A stretch of 64,000 nucleotides of DNA from Variovorax sp. 54 (GTDB lineage: Bacteria > Pseudomonadota > Gammaproteobacteria > Burkholderiales > Burkholderiaceae_C), in the NCBI RefSeq assembly GCF_002754375.1, contig NZ_PEFF01000001.1:2170001-2234000 (forward strand), written 5' to 3'. The position numbers were made by a program, and so were the translations under genes. Position 1 is the stretch's first letter. Each line of letters starts with the position of its first letter. Under the pieces are notes generated by a model. That model ran no database searches. It was not told the origin of the DNA and worked only from the letters and a program-made list of their open reading frames with translations. Shown piece by piece: positions 1 to 8,663 of this stretch.

Positions 1-1
1 G

Positions 2-325
2 TTCGACCAGACCATCACCTTCCGCCACAAGGAACTCAAGGCCGCCACCAAGGCGATCCACGAGGCCACCGCCGCACTCGCCAAGAAGCCCAACGCGCAG
101 GGCCAGGCGCAGCTCAAGCAGGCGCGCGACCTGGCCTTCACGCCACTGGTGGGCGCGTCGATGGCGAACGACAAGGACTTCCTGGCGCTGTTCACCGCCA
201 ACAAGAAGGATGCCGCGTCGAACAAGCAGGTCACCGGCCTCGAAGACCGCTGGAGCACGCAGGCCCGCGAGCAGTACGAACGCGCCCGCACGCTGGCCGA
301 GCAGGCCCTGGCCAGCGCCCGCTGA
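2..325 (+). CDS. C-terminal part of a probable ABC solute-binding protein (partial)
   Basis: Open frame running in from the left edge and ending at TGA 323-325; 107 residues are visible. The segment is lysine- and alanine-rich and helical, ending in a heptad-like EQYERARTLAEQALASAR tail. I cannot identify a fold from this alone. It lies 41 bp upstream of an iron-type ABC permease and its ATPase on the same strand, which is where the periplasmic binding component usually sits, so a solute-binding protein is the likeliest reading. The missing N-terminus would show a signal peptide if that is right. The function is inferred from context only. Confidence 0.45.
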   Translation, partial: FDQTITFRHKELKAATKAIHEATAALAKKPNAQGQAQLKQARDLAFTPLVGASMANDKDFLALFTANKKDAASNKQVTGLEDRWSTQAREQYERARTLAEQALASAR

Positions 326-366
326 ACCCCTTTGACCACCACTGAGCGCCACCGGACACCTCACCG

Positions 367-2187
367 ATGACCACCCTCACCGCTGGCACCGCGCCGGCCA
401 CCTCGCGCCCGCGCCGCTTCAGCCAGGTCCGCCCCGGCGCCTGGCTGGCCGGCGCCCTCGTGCTCGGCTTTCTGCTGCTGTTTCTCGTGCTGCCCGTCGG
501 CCGGGTTTTCTACACCGCCTTCGTCGACGCCGACGGCGGCCTGACCTTCGGCCACTTCGGCGCCTTCTTCGAACAGGGGCTGATGCGCGAGTCGTTCTTC
601 AACAGCCTGTTCGTGGCCACCGCGTCGGCCGTGTTCGCGGCGCTCATCGCGGTGCCGCTGTCGTACTTCACGGTGCGCTTCCAGTTCCGCGGCGCGATGC
701 TGATCCAGACGCTGGGCGTGCTGCCTCTGATCATGCCGCCCTTCGTGGGCGCGGCCGCCATGCAGCTGATCTTCGGCCGCTCGGGCTCGCTGAACCTGCT
801 GCTCAACCAGTACTTCGGCATCACGCTGCCGATCATGGAAGGGCTCAACGGCGTGATCTTCGTGGAGGCCATCCACTACTTCCCGTTCATCCTGATGAAC
901 CTCACGGTGGCGCTGCGCAACATCGACGGCGCCATGGAAGAAGCGGCCCTGAACCTCGGCTGCACCGGCTGGCGCCTGTTCTGGCGCGTGATCTTCCCGC
1001 TGGCCATGCCGGGCTTCGTGGCCGGCGCTTCGCTGGTGTTCGTGAAGGTGTTCGACGACCTGGGCACGCCGCTGGTGCTGGGCCAGACCAACATGCTGGC
1101 GCCGCAGGCCTACCTGCGCATCACGCAGGTCGGGCTGGAAGACCCGCTGGGCTACGTGATCAGCGTGATCATGATCGTGTTCTCGATCACGGCCATGGCG
1201 CTGTCGGCGCGCATGCTGGCGGGCAAGGACTACTCCACCATCCAGAAGGGCGGCGCGAGCATCGCCAAGCGCCAGCTGTCGCCGCTGGGCACCTTCGCGG
1301 CCTACGGCTGGATCTTCGTGGTGCTGCTGGTGGTGCTGAGCCCGCACCTGGGCGTGCTGCTGCTGTCGCTGGCGCAGGTGTGGAGCTTCTCGCCGCTGCC
1401 CGACGCCTACACGCTGGCCCACTACGAGACCGTGTTCCACGATGCCGGCGGCATGATGAAGAACACGCTGCTGTACTGCGGCCTGGCCGCCGGCCTCGAC
1501 GTGATTCTGGGCGTGACCATCGCCTACCTGATGCTGCGCACCTCGCTGCCCGCGCGCAAGTGGCTCGACTGGATCGCCACCGCCTCGCTGGCGGTGCCGG
1601 GCATCGTGCTGGCCATCGGCTACCTGCGCCTGTTCAAGGGCGTCACGGTGCCTGGCACCGACACGCTGCTGACCAGCACCTGGATCGTGATCATGCTGGC
1701 CTACGCGGTGCGCCGCCTGCCTTACGCGCTGCGCTCCTGCGTGGCCGCGCTGCAGCAGGTGCACGTGTCGCTCGAAGAGGCGGCCGAGAGCCTGGGCGCG
1801 ACCAAGATGCGCACCATCCAGCGCGTGGTCGTGCCGCTGATGGCGGGCGGCATCCTGGCGGGCTTCGTGACCAGCTTCATCACGGCGGCGGTAGAGCTGT
1901 CGGCCACCATCCTGCTGTCGTCGGCCGAGTCGCAGGCGCCGATGAGCTACGGCATCTACCTGTACATGCAGAGCGTGGCCGGCCGCGGACCCGGCGCGGC
2001 GCTGGGCGTGCTGGCGATCGCCGTGGTGGCGCTGGGCACCTACCTGTCGCACCTGGTGGTCGAGCGCACCGGCCAGCGGCTCACGGCCCGGCCGCTCGAT
2101 GAAGCGCTGCCGCCGCTGCCGATCGCGGCACCTGCCGCACCTGTCGTGCCCGCCCCTATTGCTGCCGCCCCGGCGGCCAAGATCTGA
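367..2187 (+). CDS. ABC transporter permease, fused two-domain FbpB type
   Basis: 606-residue inner-membrane permease with two binding-protein-dependent transport domains in tandem, the architecture of FbpB/AfuB iron(III) permeases and related phosphonate or phosphoglycerate importers. Each half carries an EAA loop for contact with the ATPase: EEAALNLG near residue 191 and EEAAESLG near residue 470. About 12 hydrophobic segments are visible. The C-terminal 35 residues are a low-complexity Ala/Pro tail. The ATPase gene starts 13 bp downstream, so the two are co-transcribed. The substrate cannot be read from the sequence; ferric iron or an organic phosphate are the usual choices for this family. 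Confidence 0.9.
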   Translation: MTTLTAGTAPATSRPRRFSQVRPGAWLAGALVLGFLLLFLVLPVGRVFYTAFVDADGGLTFGHFGAFFEQGLMRESFFNSLFVATASAVFAALIAVPLSYFTVRFQFRGAMLIQTLGVLPLIMPPFVGAAAMQLIFGRSGSLNLLLNQYFGITLPIMEGLNGVIFVEAIHYFPFILMNLTVALRNIDGAMEEAALNLGCTGWRLFWRVIFPLAMPGFVAGASLVFVKVFDDLGTPLVLGQTNMLAPQAYLRITQVGLEDPLGYVISVIMIVFSITAMALSARMLAGKDYSTIQKGGASIAKRQLSPLGTFAAYGWIFVVLLVVLSPHLGVLLLSLAQVWSFSPLPDAYTLAHYETVFHDAGGMMKNTLLYCGLAAGLDVILGVTIAYLMLRTSLPARKWLDWIATASLAVPGIVLAIGYLRLFKGVTVPGTDTLLTSTWIVIMLAYAVRRLPYALRSCVAALQQVHVSLEEAAESLGATKMRTIQRVVVPLMAGGILAGFVTSFITAAVELSATILLSSAESQAPMSYGIYLYMQSVAGRGPGAALGVLAIAVVALGTYLSHLVVERTGQRLTARPLDEALPPLPIAAPAAPVVPAPIAAAPAAKI

Positions 2188-2200
2188 CCCAAGGCTCCCC

Positions 2201-3286
2201 ATGAAAAAAGTACCAGTCCAGTGCCGCAACGTGCGGCTCGCCTACGGCACCACCGAAGTGCTCAAGGACGTCAACATCGACATCGAGCCCGGCGAGTTCT
2301 TCGCCCTGCTCGGGCCTTCGGGCTCGGGCAAGTCGACGCTGCTGCGCCTGATTGCCGGCTTCAACCGCCACCAGCACGGCGAAGTGCTGATCGACGGCAA
2401 GGACGTGAGCGACAAGGCGCCCTGGGAGCGCAACGTCGGCATGGTGTTCCAGAGCTATGCGCTGTGGCCGCACATGACCGTGTGGGACAACGTGGCCTTC
2501 GGGCTGGTGGAGCGCAAGGCGCCCAAGGCGGTCATCAAGGAAAAGGTGACGGCCGCGCTCGAGCTGGTGGGGCTGCTGCCGTATGCGCAGCGCCGCCCGA
2601 GCCAGCTGTCGGGTGGCCAGCAGCAGCGCGTGGCGCTGGCGCGCACCATCGTCATCGAGCCGCAGGTGCTGCTGCTCGACGAACCGCTGTCCAACCTCGA
2701 CAAGACCTTGCGCGTGCAGATGCGCCAGGAGCTGCTGTCGATGCAGCGCCGCCTCGGGCTGACCACCATCTTCGTCACGCACGACCAGGAAGAAGCCATG
2801 ACCACGGCCGACCGCATGGCCGTGCTCGACAAGGGCGTGGTGCAGCAGGTCGGCGCGCCGGCCACGCTCTACGATTACCCGGTGAACACCTTCGTCGCCA
2901 ACTTCGTCGGCACCATGAACCTGCTCGAAGGCAAGGTGCGCTCGCGCCGCGGCGACACGCTCTCGCTGGACGTCGACGGCGTGGGCGAGCTGCACTTTCC
3001 GCTGCCCACCGACGCGCCCGAAGCCGACACGCTGCAGATCAGCTTTCGCCCGCACTCGCTGCGCGTGGACGTGGCCGACGCCGCGCACGACGCGCGCTAC
3101 GTGTGGGTGCCGGGCACGGTGGAGGCCAGCGAATTCCTCGGCGAGTTCACGCGGTATCGCGTGCGCGTGGGCCACCAGAACCTGGCAGTCGATCACCCGC
3201 ACCACATGGGGCTGTCGAAGTTCCCGGTCGGCGGCGCGGTGAGCCTGGGCATCGAGCCCTCGCAAGTGCGCCTGTTCGGCGCCTGA
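2201..3286 (+). CDS. ABC transporter ATP-binding protein, FbpC/PotA type
   Basis: 361-residue ATPase that energises the preceding permease at the cytoplasmic face. Walker A GPSGSGKST is at residues 38-46, the signature LSGGQQQRVALAR starts at 136, Walker B LLLDEP at 157-162, and the switch region FVTHDQEEA follows. The C-terminal ~120 residues fit a TOBE-type regulatory domain. The frame is open further upstream to 2099, but ATG 2201 is chosen because the family begins a few residues before the first beta strand and because upstream codons lie inside the permease gene. A LysR gene follows after 14 bp. Confidence 0.92.
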   Translation: MKKVPVQCRNVRLAYGTTEVLKDVNIDIEPGEFFALLGPSGSGKSTLLRLIAGFNRHQHGEVLIDGKDVSDKAPWERNVGMVFQSYALWPHMTVWDNVAFGLVERKAPKAVIKEKVTAALELVGLLPYAQRRPSQLSGGQQQRVALARTIVIEPQVLLLDEPLSNLDKTLRVQMRQELLSMQRRLGLTTIFVTHDQEEAMTTADRMAVLDKGVVQQVGAPATLYDYPVNTFVANFVGTMNLLEGKVRSRRGDTLSLDVDGVGELHFPLPTDAPEADTLQISFRPHSLRVDVADAAHDARYVWVPGTVEASEFLGEFTRYRVRVGHQNLAVDHPHHMGLSKFPVGGAVSLGIEPSQVRLFGA

Positions 3287-3300
3287 CGCGCCGCGCGCCG

Positions 3301-4179
3301 ATGGAACTGCACCAGATCCGCGCCTTTGTCGCGGTGGCACGCGTGGGCAACGTGACGCGCGCGGCCGACGTGCTGTGCGTCACGCAGCCCGCGGTCACCG
3401 CGCAGATCAAGGGCCTGGAGTCGAGCCTCGGCGTGGCCCTGTTCGACCGCGGCGCCGGCCGCATGACGCTCACGCGCGCCGGCGACCGGCTGCTGCCGCA
3501 GGCCGAGGCGCTGCTGAGCGCGGCCAGCGAGCTCAAGGGTGCGGCGCGGCGCATGCAGGGCGAACTCGGCGGGCGCATCGACCTGGGCCTGCCGGGCGAG
3601 ACGCCCGAGTTCCTGCGCACCGGCCACCTGGCCGTTGCGGTGCAGCGCAGCCTGCCGCTGGTGGAGCTGCACACGCGCACCCACGCCGTGGGCCACCTGC
3701 TCGACCAGGTGCGCGGCGGCGGGCTGGCGGGCGCCTTCACGATCAGCGTGCACCCGCCGCGCGACCTGCAGTGGATCGCGCTGCGCTCGGTCTGCTACCG
3801 CATCGCCTTTCCGCCGCGCCTGGCCACCGAGATGCAGCGCGGTGGCTGGCGCGTGCTGGCCGGGCTGCCGTGGGTGGACGGCACGGCGGAATCGCACGTG
3901 CACCAGATGCTGCGCGGCCTGTTCGAGCAGCAGGGCCTGGCGCCCAACGTCGTGATGCGCAGCGACGACACCAGCGCGCTCGAAACCTTCGTGCGCGCCG
4001 GCAGCGCCTGCGCGCTGCTGCGCGAAGAAGTCGCCGTGCCGGGTGTGGAGCGCGGCGACTGGGTCGTGTGGGGGCACGCGCGGGTGGATGCGCAGCTGTA
4101 CTTCAGCAGTGCGACGGAGCGTGCCGGCGACCCGCTGGTGGTGGCGCTGACGTCGGCGGTGCAGTCGGTCTGGGGCTGA
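3301..4179 (+). CDS. LysR family transcriptional regulator
   Basis: 292 residues. The N-terminal winged helix-turn-helix reads MELHQIRAFVAVARVGNVTRAA with the recognition helix around TQPAVTAQIKGLE, followed by a LysR substrate-binding domain. It is the last gene of the ABC transporter unit (14 bp after the ATPase stop), an arrangement in which the regulator commonly senses the transported compound. It ends directly against the convergent aminotransferase gene with no spacer and no visible terminator. Confidence 0.92.
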   Translation: MELHQIRAFVAVARVGNVTRAADVLCVTQPAVTAQIKGLESSLGVALFDRGAGRMTLTRAGDRLLPQAEALLSAASELKGAARRMQGELGGRIDLGLPGETPEFLRTGHLAVAVQRSLPLVELHTRTHAVGHLLDQVRGGGLAGAFTISVHPPRDLQWIALRSVCYRIAFPPRLATEMQRGGWRVLAGLPWVDGTAESHVHQMLRGLFEQQGLAPNVVMRSDDTSALETFVRAGSACALLREEVAVPGVERGDWVVWGHARVDAQLYFSSATERAGDPLVVALTSAVQSVWG

Positions 4180-4998
4180 TCACACCGACACGAGCGGCTC
4201 GGCCTCGTAAGCCCGGTGCAGCAACTCCAGGAAGGCCGGTGCCGGCGGCAACGCCACGTCGCCGATGCGGTGCACCGCCACGCCGGGCGTCCACGAGTTC
4301 ATGACCACGGCGCCGGCCAGCGTGGGCAGGTCGGCCATCCGCAGCACCTGGCTGCGCTGCGGGACGCCGAGGCGATCGAGCTGGCGGCGCACGATGCCCA
4401 TCGTGGTGCCGGTGAGGATGTCGGCCTCGGGCCACACCACCGCCTGGCCGTCCCAGAAAGCCAGGTTCCAGATCGATGCCTCACTGAGCCGGCCGTGCCG
4501 GTCGAGAAAGGCCGTGTCGTCGAAGCCCTGCGCGGCGGCCTGGCGCAGCAGCTGGGTCTTGGCGCCTTCGCCGACGTGCTTCACGGCCGGCAGGAAGCGC
4601 TCGTGCTCGATCGCGGCCAGGGTCAGCGGGCCGGCGGGGCCGTTGGAAGGCGGGCCGGTGCGGATCAGCAGCTCTGGCACCGCGTCGGCCACGGTGAACT
4701 CGCCGGCCGGGGAGTAGACGGTGGCCGTCAGCGACAGGTCCGCCGGGCCGGCCGCGAGCGCGGCCCGCAGGTGCGCGCGCACCGCGTCGTCGGGCAGCGC
4801 CTGGCCGAACAGGGTCTGCGAGGCGAAGCGCAGCCGCGCCAGATGGAGGTCGAGCCCCCGCACCCGGCCGCCGCGCACCTGCATGGCCGTGAAATGGGCG
4901 TGGCCGGCGAAGGCGAGCGACGCCAGGGCCTCGGCGGGTGCGGGCTGGCCGTTGCGTTGCACGACGAACGTGGAAGAAGAAGGGGTGCTGGCGGACAT
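4180..4998 (-). CDS. Aminotransferase class IV (PabC/IlvE fold) family protein
   Basis: 272-residue PLP-dependent fold type IV protein. The visible landmarks are the N-terminal strand before HAHFTAMQVRGG, a conserved Arg/Lys-rich mid region (KHVGEGAKTQLLRQA, where the PLP lysine is expected), the segment DTAFLDRHGRLSEASIWNLAFW and the phosphate-binding turn TGTTMGIVRR. Family members are aminodeoxychorismate lyase, branched-chain or D-amino-acid aminotransferases; which one applies cannot be decided here. The start at 4998 is preferred over 5043 because an AGGAG sits 10 nt upstream and the longer form adds a low-complexity tail. It is transcribed divergently from the LysR gene at 5124. Confidence 0.8.
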   Translation of the reverse strand: MSASTPSSSTFVVQRNGQPAPAEALASLAFAGHAHFTAMQVRGGRVRGLDLHLARLRFASQTLFGQALPDDAVRAHLRAALAAGPADLSLTATVYSPAGEFTVADAVPELLIRTGPPSNGPAGPLTLAAIEHERFLPAVKHVGEGAKTQLLRQAAAQGFDDTAFLDRHGRLSEASIWNLAFWDGQAVVWPEADILTGTTMGIVRRQLDRLGVPQRSQVLRMADLPTLAGAVVMNSWTPGVAVHRIGDVALPPAPAFLELLHRAYEAEPLVSV

Positions 4999-5088
4999 GG
5001 TTTCGTTGCTCCTGGAGGGGGACCGTTGCGAATGGATCATCAAGTTCCTGAACTATCCCGCGTTGACTTCCCTTTGAGAAACGAATAG

Positions 5089-5109
5089 TTTTTGGGCAAT
5101 CATCAAAAA
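5089..5109. promoter_or_regulatory. Candidate LysR-type operator (inverted repeat TTTTTG-N9-CAAAAA)
   Basis: A 21-bp inverted repeat with 6-bp arms TTTTTG (5089-5094) and CAAAAA (5104-5109) sits 14 bp before the LysR start codon in the 125-bp divergent region. It contains a T-N11-A core, the usual LysR operator signature. It is the likely autoregulatory and activation site for the flanking LysR gene and the divergent aminotransferase. This assignment rests on position and symmetry only. Confidence 0.45.
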
Positions 5110-5123
5110 TCATTTGAAGATCA

Positions 5124-6041
5124 ATGCACCCCAAACTCCTCCCCGGCACCCGCGCCCTGCGCACCTTCGAGGCTGCCGGGCGGCACCTGAACTTCACGCG
5201 GGCCGCCGAAGAAGTCGGGCTGACGCCGGCTGCCGTGAGTCACCAGATCAAGGAGATCGAAGACCAGCTGGGCCTGGTGCTGTTCACGCGCACCAGCCGC
5301 AGCATCCGCCTGACGCCGGCCGGCGCCGTGTGGTTCGAGGCCACCGCCGACGCGCTCGACACCCTGCGCCGCGCCGCCGGCCGCGCCCGGCGCATGGCGC
5401 GCGGGGCGGCGACGCTGCGCGTGTCGACCAGCGCCCGCTTCGCGACCAACTGGCTGCTGCCCCGGCTCCCGCAGTTCCGGGCCGCGAACCCGGGGCTGGA
5501 ACTGGGTTTCGACATCTCCGATGCCCTGAGGAATTTCGACGCCGACGACATCGACGTGGCGATCCGCTTCGGCAACGGGCACGACGCGGGCACGCGCTCG
5601 CAGCGCCTGTTCGACACCGTGATCGTGCCGGTCTGCAGCCCCAGGCTGATCGCCAGCGGGCCTCCGCTGGCAACGCCGCGCGACCTGTTCGAGCACACGC
5701 TGTGCTACGTCGACTGGAAGACCGACGGCATGGTCTGGCCGAACTGGCCGATGTGGATGGCCGCCGCCGGCATCGAGGGCTTCGACGACAGCCGCTGCAT
5801 CGGGTTCGGCGATTCGAGCGATGTGGTGCGCGCCGTCACCGAGAGCGGCATGGTCGGCCTGGCCGACCTGGACATGATCGCCGCCGACCTCGCCCAGGGC
5901 CGGCTGGTGCGGCTGTTCGACATCGGCGTGCCCATGGCGGCGGGCTACGCCTACCACCTGGTCTACCCGGAAGGCAGCGCCCAGGACCCGCGCATTCTGG
6001 CGTTCCAGGACTGGCTGCTCGGACAAGCGGCACGGACTTGA
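5124..6041 (+). CDS. LysR family transcriptional regulator, GcvA-like
   Basis: 305 residues. The N-terminus LLPGTRALRTFEAAGRHLNF and the helix LTPAAVSHQIKEIE are typical of the GcvA branch of LysR regulators, as is the motif DIDVAIRFGNG in the effector domain. It is divergent from the class IV aminotransferase, which is its probable target, over a 125-bp region containing an inverted repeat. The rpoH promoter begins about 80 bp after its stop. Confidence 0.92.
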   Translation: MHPKLLPGTRALRTFEAAGRHLNFTRAAEEVGLTPAAVSHQIKEIEDQLGLVLFTRTSRSIRLTPAGAVWFEATADALDTLRRAAGRARRMARGAATLRVSTSARFATNWLLPRLPQFRAANPGLELGFDISDALRNFDADDIDVAIRFGNGHDAGTRSQRLFDTVIVPVCSPRLIASGPPLATPRDLFEHTLCYVDWKTDGMVWPNWPMWMAAAGIEGFDDSRCIGFGDSSDVVRAVTESGMVGLADLDMIAADLAQGRLVRLFDIGVPMAAGYAYHLVYPEGSAQDPRILAFQDWLLGQAART

Positions 6042-6122
6042 AAAACGCCAAATGGCATACAAATATCCAGCAAATCGCGACAAAAGCTATCGCAACGATA
6101 GAAATGCAAGGGAACCCTTGGC

Positions 6123-6149
6123 TTAGCACTCCCTCTAACCGAGTGCTAA
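6123..6149. promoter_or_regulatory. CIRCE operator (HrcA binding site) over the rpoH promoter
   Basis: Perfect match to the CIRCE consensus: TTAGCACTC (6123-6131), 9-bp spacer (6132-6140), GAGTGCTAA (6141-6149). HrcA binds this element and represses heat-shock genes. A -10-like TAATAT (6147-6152) overlaps the right arm and a weak -35-like TTAGCA (6123-6128) the left arm at 18-bp spacing, so HrcA bound here would occlude the promoter. The inferred start site near 6159 would leave a short leader to the rpoH ATG at 6178. Confidence 0.95.
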
Positions 6150-6177
6150 TATGACCGCCACAAAGGAGTTTCCCCTG

Positions 6178-7119
6178 ATGACAACGCTGTCTGGAGTCTC
6201 TGCCAACCAGCTGGCCGTCGCCAACCCATGGTCGATGGTCCCCCCGCTGGGCAACCTGGATGCCTACATTTCGGCCGCCAACCGCCTGCCGCTGCTCACG
6301 CTCGAAGAAGAGCAGGGCTTCGCACGCAAGTTGCGCGACCAGAACGACCTCGAAGCCGCCGGTGCGCTGATCCTGTCGCACCTGCGCCTGGTCGTCTCCA
6401 TTTCCCGCCAGTACCTGGGCTACGGGCTGCCGCACGGCGACCTGATCCAGGAAGGCAATGTCGGTCTCATGAAGGCCGTGAAGCGTTTCGACCCCGACCA
6501 GGGCGTGCGACTGGTGAGCTACGCCATGCACTGGATCAAGGCCGAGATCCACGAGTACATCCTGAAAAACTGGCGCATGGTCAAGGTCGCGACGACCAAG
6601 GCCCAGCGCAAGCTGTTCTTCAATCTGCGTTCGATGAAGCAGAGTTTCAAGGCCGACTCGGCCGCGGCCGACAACGGCACGCACCGCGAGACGCTGAGCC
6701 CCGACGAGGTCTCGCAGATGGCCACGCGCCTGAACGTGAAGCCCGAGGAAGTGCTCGAGATGGAAACCCGCCTGTCGGGCGGCGACGTGCTGCTCGATCC
6801 GGGTCCGTCCGATGACGGCGACGAAGGCTTCGGCCCCATCGCCTACCTGGCCGACGCCACGCAGGAACCGACCGCCTTGCTCGAATCGCAGCAGCGCGAC
6901 CGCCTGTCGAGCGACGGCATCGCCACCGCCCTCGAGGCGCTGGACGACCGCAGCCGCCGCATCGTCGAAGAACGCTGGCTCAAGGTGAACGACGACGGTT
7001 CGGGCGGCATGACGCTGCACGACCTGGCCGCGGTGTACGGCGTGAGCGCCGAACGCATCCGCCAGATCGAAGTGGCGGCGATGAAGAAGATGAAGAAGGC
7101 GCTGGCCGAGTACGCGTAA
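6178..7119 (+). CDS. rpoH: RNA polymerase sigma-32 factor (heat-shock sigma)
   Basis: 313-residue sigma factor. Region 2 reads GDLIQEGNVGLMKAVKRFDP and continues through the helix MHWIKAEIHEYIL. The RpoH-specific box QRKLFFNLR follows, and region 4 ends in the helix-turn-helix VYGVSAERIRQIEVAA. ATG 6178 is chosen because AAGGAG lies 9 nt upstream; an in-frame ATG at 6151 abuts the CIRCE element and has no ribosome binding site. RpoH directs transcription of chaperone and protease genes. Here its own gene carries a CIRCE site, which links the HrcA repressor and sigma-32 circuits. An intrinsic terminator follows at 7147. Confidence 0.97.
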   Translation: MTTLSGVSANQLAVANPWSMVPPLGNLDAYISAANRLPLLTLEEEQGFARKLRDQNDLEAAGALILSHLRLVVSISRQYLGYGLPHGDLIQEGNVGLMKAVKRFDPDQGVRLVSYAMHWIKAEIHEYILKNWRMVKVATTKAQRKLFFNLRSMKQSFKADSAAADNGTHRETLSPDEVSQMATRLNVKPEEVLEMETRLSGGDVLLDPGPSDDGDEGFGPIAYLADATQEPTALLESQQRDRLSSDGIATALEALDDRSRRIVEERWLKVNDDGSGGMTLHDLAAVYGVSAERIRQIEVAAMKKMKKALAEYA

Positions 7120-7146
7120 GCGTAGTGACCACCCTCCTCCACGAAG

Positions 7147-7172
7147 AAGCCCGGCAGTGCCGGGCTTTTTTT
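7147..7172 (+). terminator. Intrinsic terminator after rpoH
   Basis: Inverted repeat AAGCCCGGCA / TGCCGGGCTT (7147-7167) followed by a run of seven T (7166-7172), 27 bp after the rpoH stop. The gene on the other side is convergent and has only 11 bp left, so this hairpin separates the two transcripts. Confidence 0.9.
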
Positions 7173-7183
7173 CGTTCAGAACG

Positions 7184-8008
7184 TCAGGGCGTTGACTTGG
7201 TCAACGTGCGCAGCGCCCGCTTCGCGATGTAGCGGGTCTCGGCGGTGGGCGACTCGGCCACCCAGCGCGTGCACAGCGTCTCGACCCATTCGGGCTGCGT
7301 CTTGCTGGCGTCGTTGAGCCAGTTGGCCACCGAGTTCTGCACGTAGCGGTGGCCGTCGGCGCGCAGCGGCTCCAGCAGCGGCAGCGCCAGCCAGGGCTCG
7401 GCCTTCAGCGCGTCGATCTGCGCACACCACACGCCGCGCGGGCGCGTGAGTTCGCTGGCAAAGCGGCGCACGTTCGGATCGGCATCGGCCACCCAGGGCT
7501 GCAGCAGCGCCAGCGCTTCGTCGAGCGAGCCGATGACGCTGTCGCGAACCGCCATCCATGCGAACTCGCGCACGCCGAAGTGCGAATCGGCGGCGAAACG
7601 GCGCACGGCGACGAGCTGCTCGGCCAGCGGCAGGTCCGACAGCGTGATCCACTGCACCGCCCAGCAGCGCGCGACGTCGCTCGCGTGCGTGGCCAGCCGG
7701 TGCGCCACCGCATCGCGCTCGGCATGCGCGGCCGTCATGTCGTACAGCGCCCGCGCGATGTGGCTGTGGCGCTGCATGGGCTTGAAGGCGGCCAGCATGG
7801 CGAGCGTGTCTTCCAGCCGCTCGTGCGCCGCGTCGAGGCCGACATGGCCCGCCACGCTGCGTGCGAGCAGCGGCAGTTCGAGTGCGAGGAATTCGTTGAG
7901 GTTGACGGTTTCGAGCAACCCGCCGTTCAGCGCGCCCAGCACCTCGGGCGGAATGAGCGCGATGCGGAACGCGCCCTTGCGCGACTTCAGATGGTCGACC
8001 GATGCCAT
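7184..8008 (-). CDS. DNA alkylation repair (AlkD-like, HEAT-repeat) family protein
   Basis: 274 residues, almost entirely helical. HEAT-like repeats include RCWAVQWITLSDLPLAEQL, REFAWMAVRDSVIGSLDEA and VQNSVANWLNDASKTQPEW. This pattern and order are typical of the COG4335 branch of AlkC/AlkD-type DNA glycosylases, which remove alkylated bases. Catalytic residues cannot be assigned with certainty. ATG 8008 is preferred over an upstream GTG at 8017. It is last in the minus-strand series after the SCO gene, with a 16-bp gap, and may ride on that transcript. Confidence 0.75.
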   Translation of the reverse strand: MASVDHLKSRKGAFRIALIPPEVLGALNGGLLETVNLNEFLALELPLLARSVAGHVGLDAAHERLEDTLAMLAAFKPMQRHSHIARALYDMTAAHAERDAVAHRLATHASDVARCWAVQWITLSDLPLAEQLVAVRRFAADSHFGVREFAWMAVRDSVIGSLDEALALLQPWVADADPNVRRFASELTRPRGVWCAQIDALKAEPWLALPLLEPLRADGHRYVQNSVANWLNDASKTQPEWVETLCTRWVAESPTAETRYIAKRALRTLTKSTP

Positions 8009-8024
8009 GGCTTGCACACCCGGC

Positions 8025-8648
8025 TCAGGAAGCGAGCAGCGTCTTCAGGTCCGACACCATCGCCGGCACGCCCGCGCCGTAGCGCGCGTAGAGCCGCAGC
8101 CGACCCTGCGGGTCGTAGATGTAGCTCGCGGCCGAGTGGTCCATGGCGTAGCTGGTCGGCGTCTTGCCGTCGACCTTCTTGTAATAGACCTTGAAGTCTT
8201 TCGCGAGGGCGACGAGTTGCTCGGGCGTGGGGATGAGGGCCACGAAGCTCGGATCGAACGCGCCCATGTAGGCCTTGAGCACCTCCGGCGTGTCGCGCGC
8301 CGGATCGACGGTGACGAACAGCACCTGCAGCTTGCTGCCGTCGGCGCCGAGTTGCTGCTTGACCTGCGCCATCTCGGTCATGGTGGTCGGGCAGACGTCG
8401 GGGCACTGCACGTAGCCGAAGAACAGCACGACTGCCTTGCCCTTGAAATCGGCCAGCGTGCGCACCTTGCCGTCGGCATCGGTGAGCGAAAAGTCTTTGG
8501 CGTAGTCGGCGCCCGTGATGTCGACCGCCTGGAAGCTCTGCTTGGGTTGCTGCTCGCTGCAGGCCGACAGGCCCAAGCCCAAAGTGGCCGAGGCGGCCAC
8601 CCAGCCGGCCGTGGCGGCGATCGATTTCAGGGCATTGCGCTTGTTCAT
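8025..8648 (-). CDS. SCO1/SenC family copper chaperone for cytochrome oxidase
   Basis: 207-residue lipoprotein with a lipobox ending LSAC (Cys30 as the acylation site) and a thioredoxin-like domain. The copper ligands are present: C82-P-D-V-C86 and a distal His171 in MDHSA. SCO proteins deliver copper to the CuA centre of oxidase subunit II in the periplasm. The gene closes the cytochrome oxidase assembly run, 15 bp after ctaB. Confidence 0.95.
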   Translation of the reverse strand: MNKRNALKSIAATAGWVAASATLGLGLSACSEQQPKQSFQAVDITGADYAKDFSLTDADGKVRTLADFKGKAVVLFFGYVQCPDVCPTTMTEMAQVKQQLGADGSKLQVLFVTVDPARDTPEVLKAYMGAFDPSFVALIPTPEQLVALAKDFKVYYKKVDGKTPTSYAMDHSAASYIYDPQGRLRLYARYGAGVPAMVSDLKTLLAS

Positions 8649-8663
8649 GGGCAGACGGTCCGG

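Noticed and set aside
2099..2200. 34-residue upstream extension of the ABC ATPase
   Set aside because: It overlaps the permease C-terminus and is Pro/Arg-rich; ATG 2201 matches the family start.
361..2229. Long open frame on the minus strand opposite the ABC permease (about 620 codons)
   Set aside because: Arg/His/Gln/Ala-rich translation with no family-like segments; it mirrors a clear permease. The same applies to the long shadow frames at 7446-9899, 14771-16549, 29295-31313 and 59160-61241.
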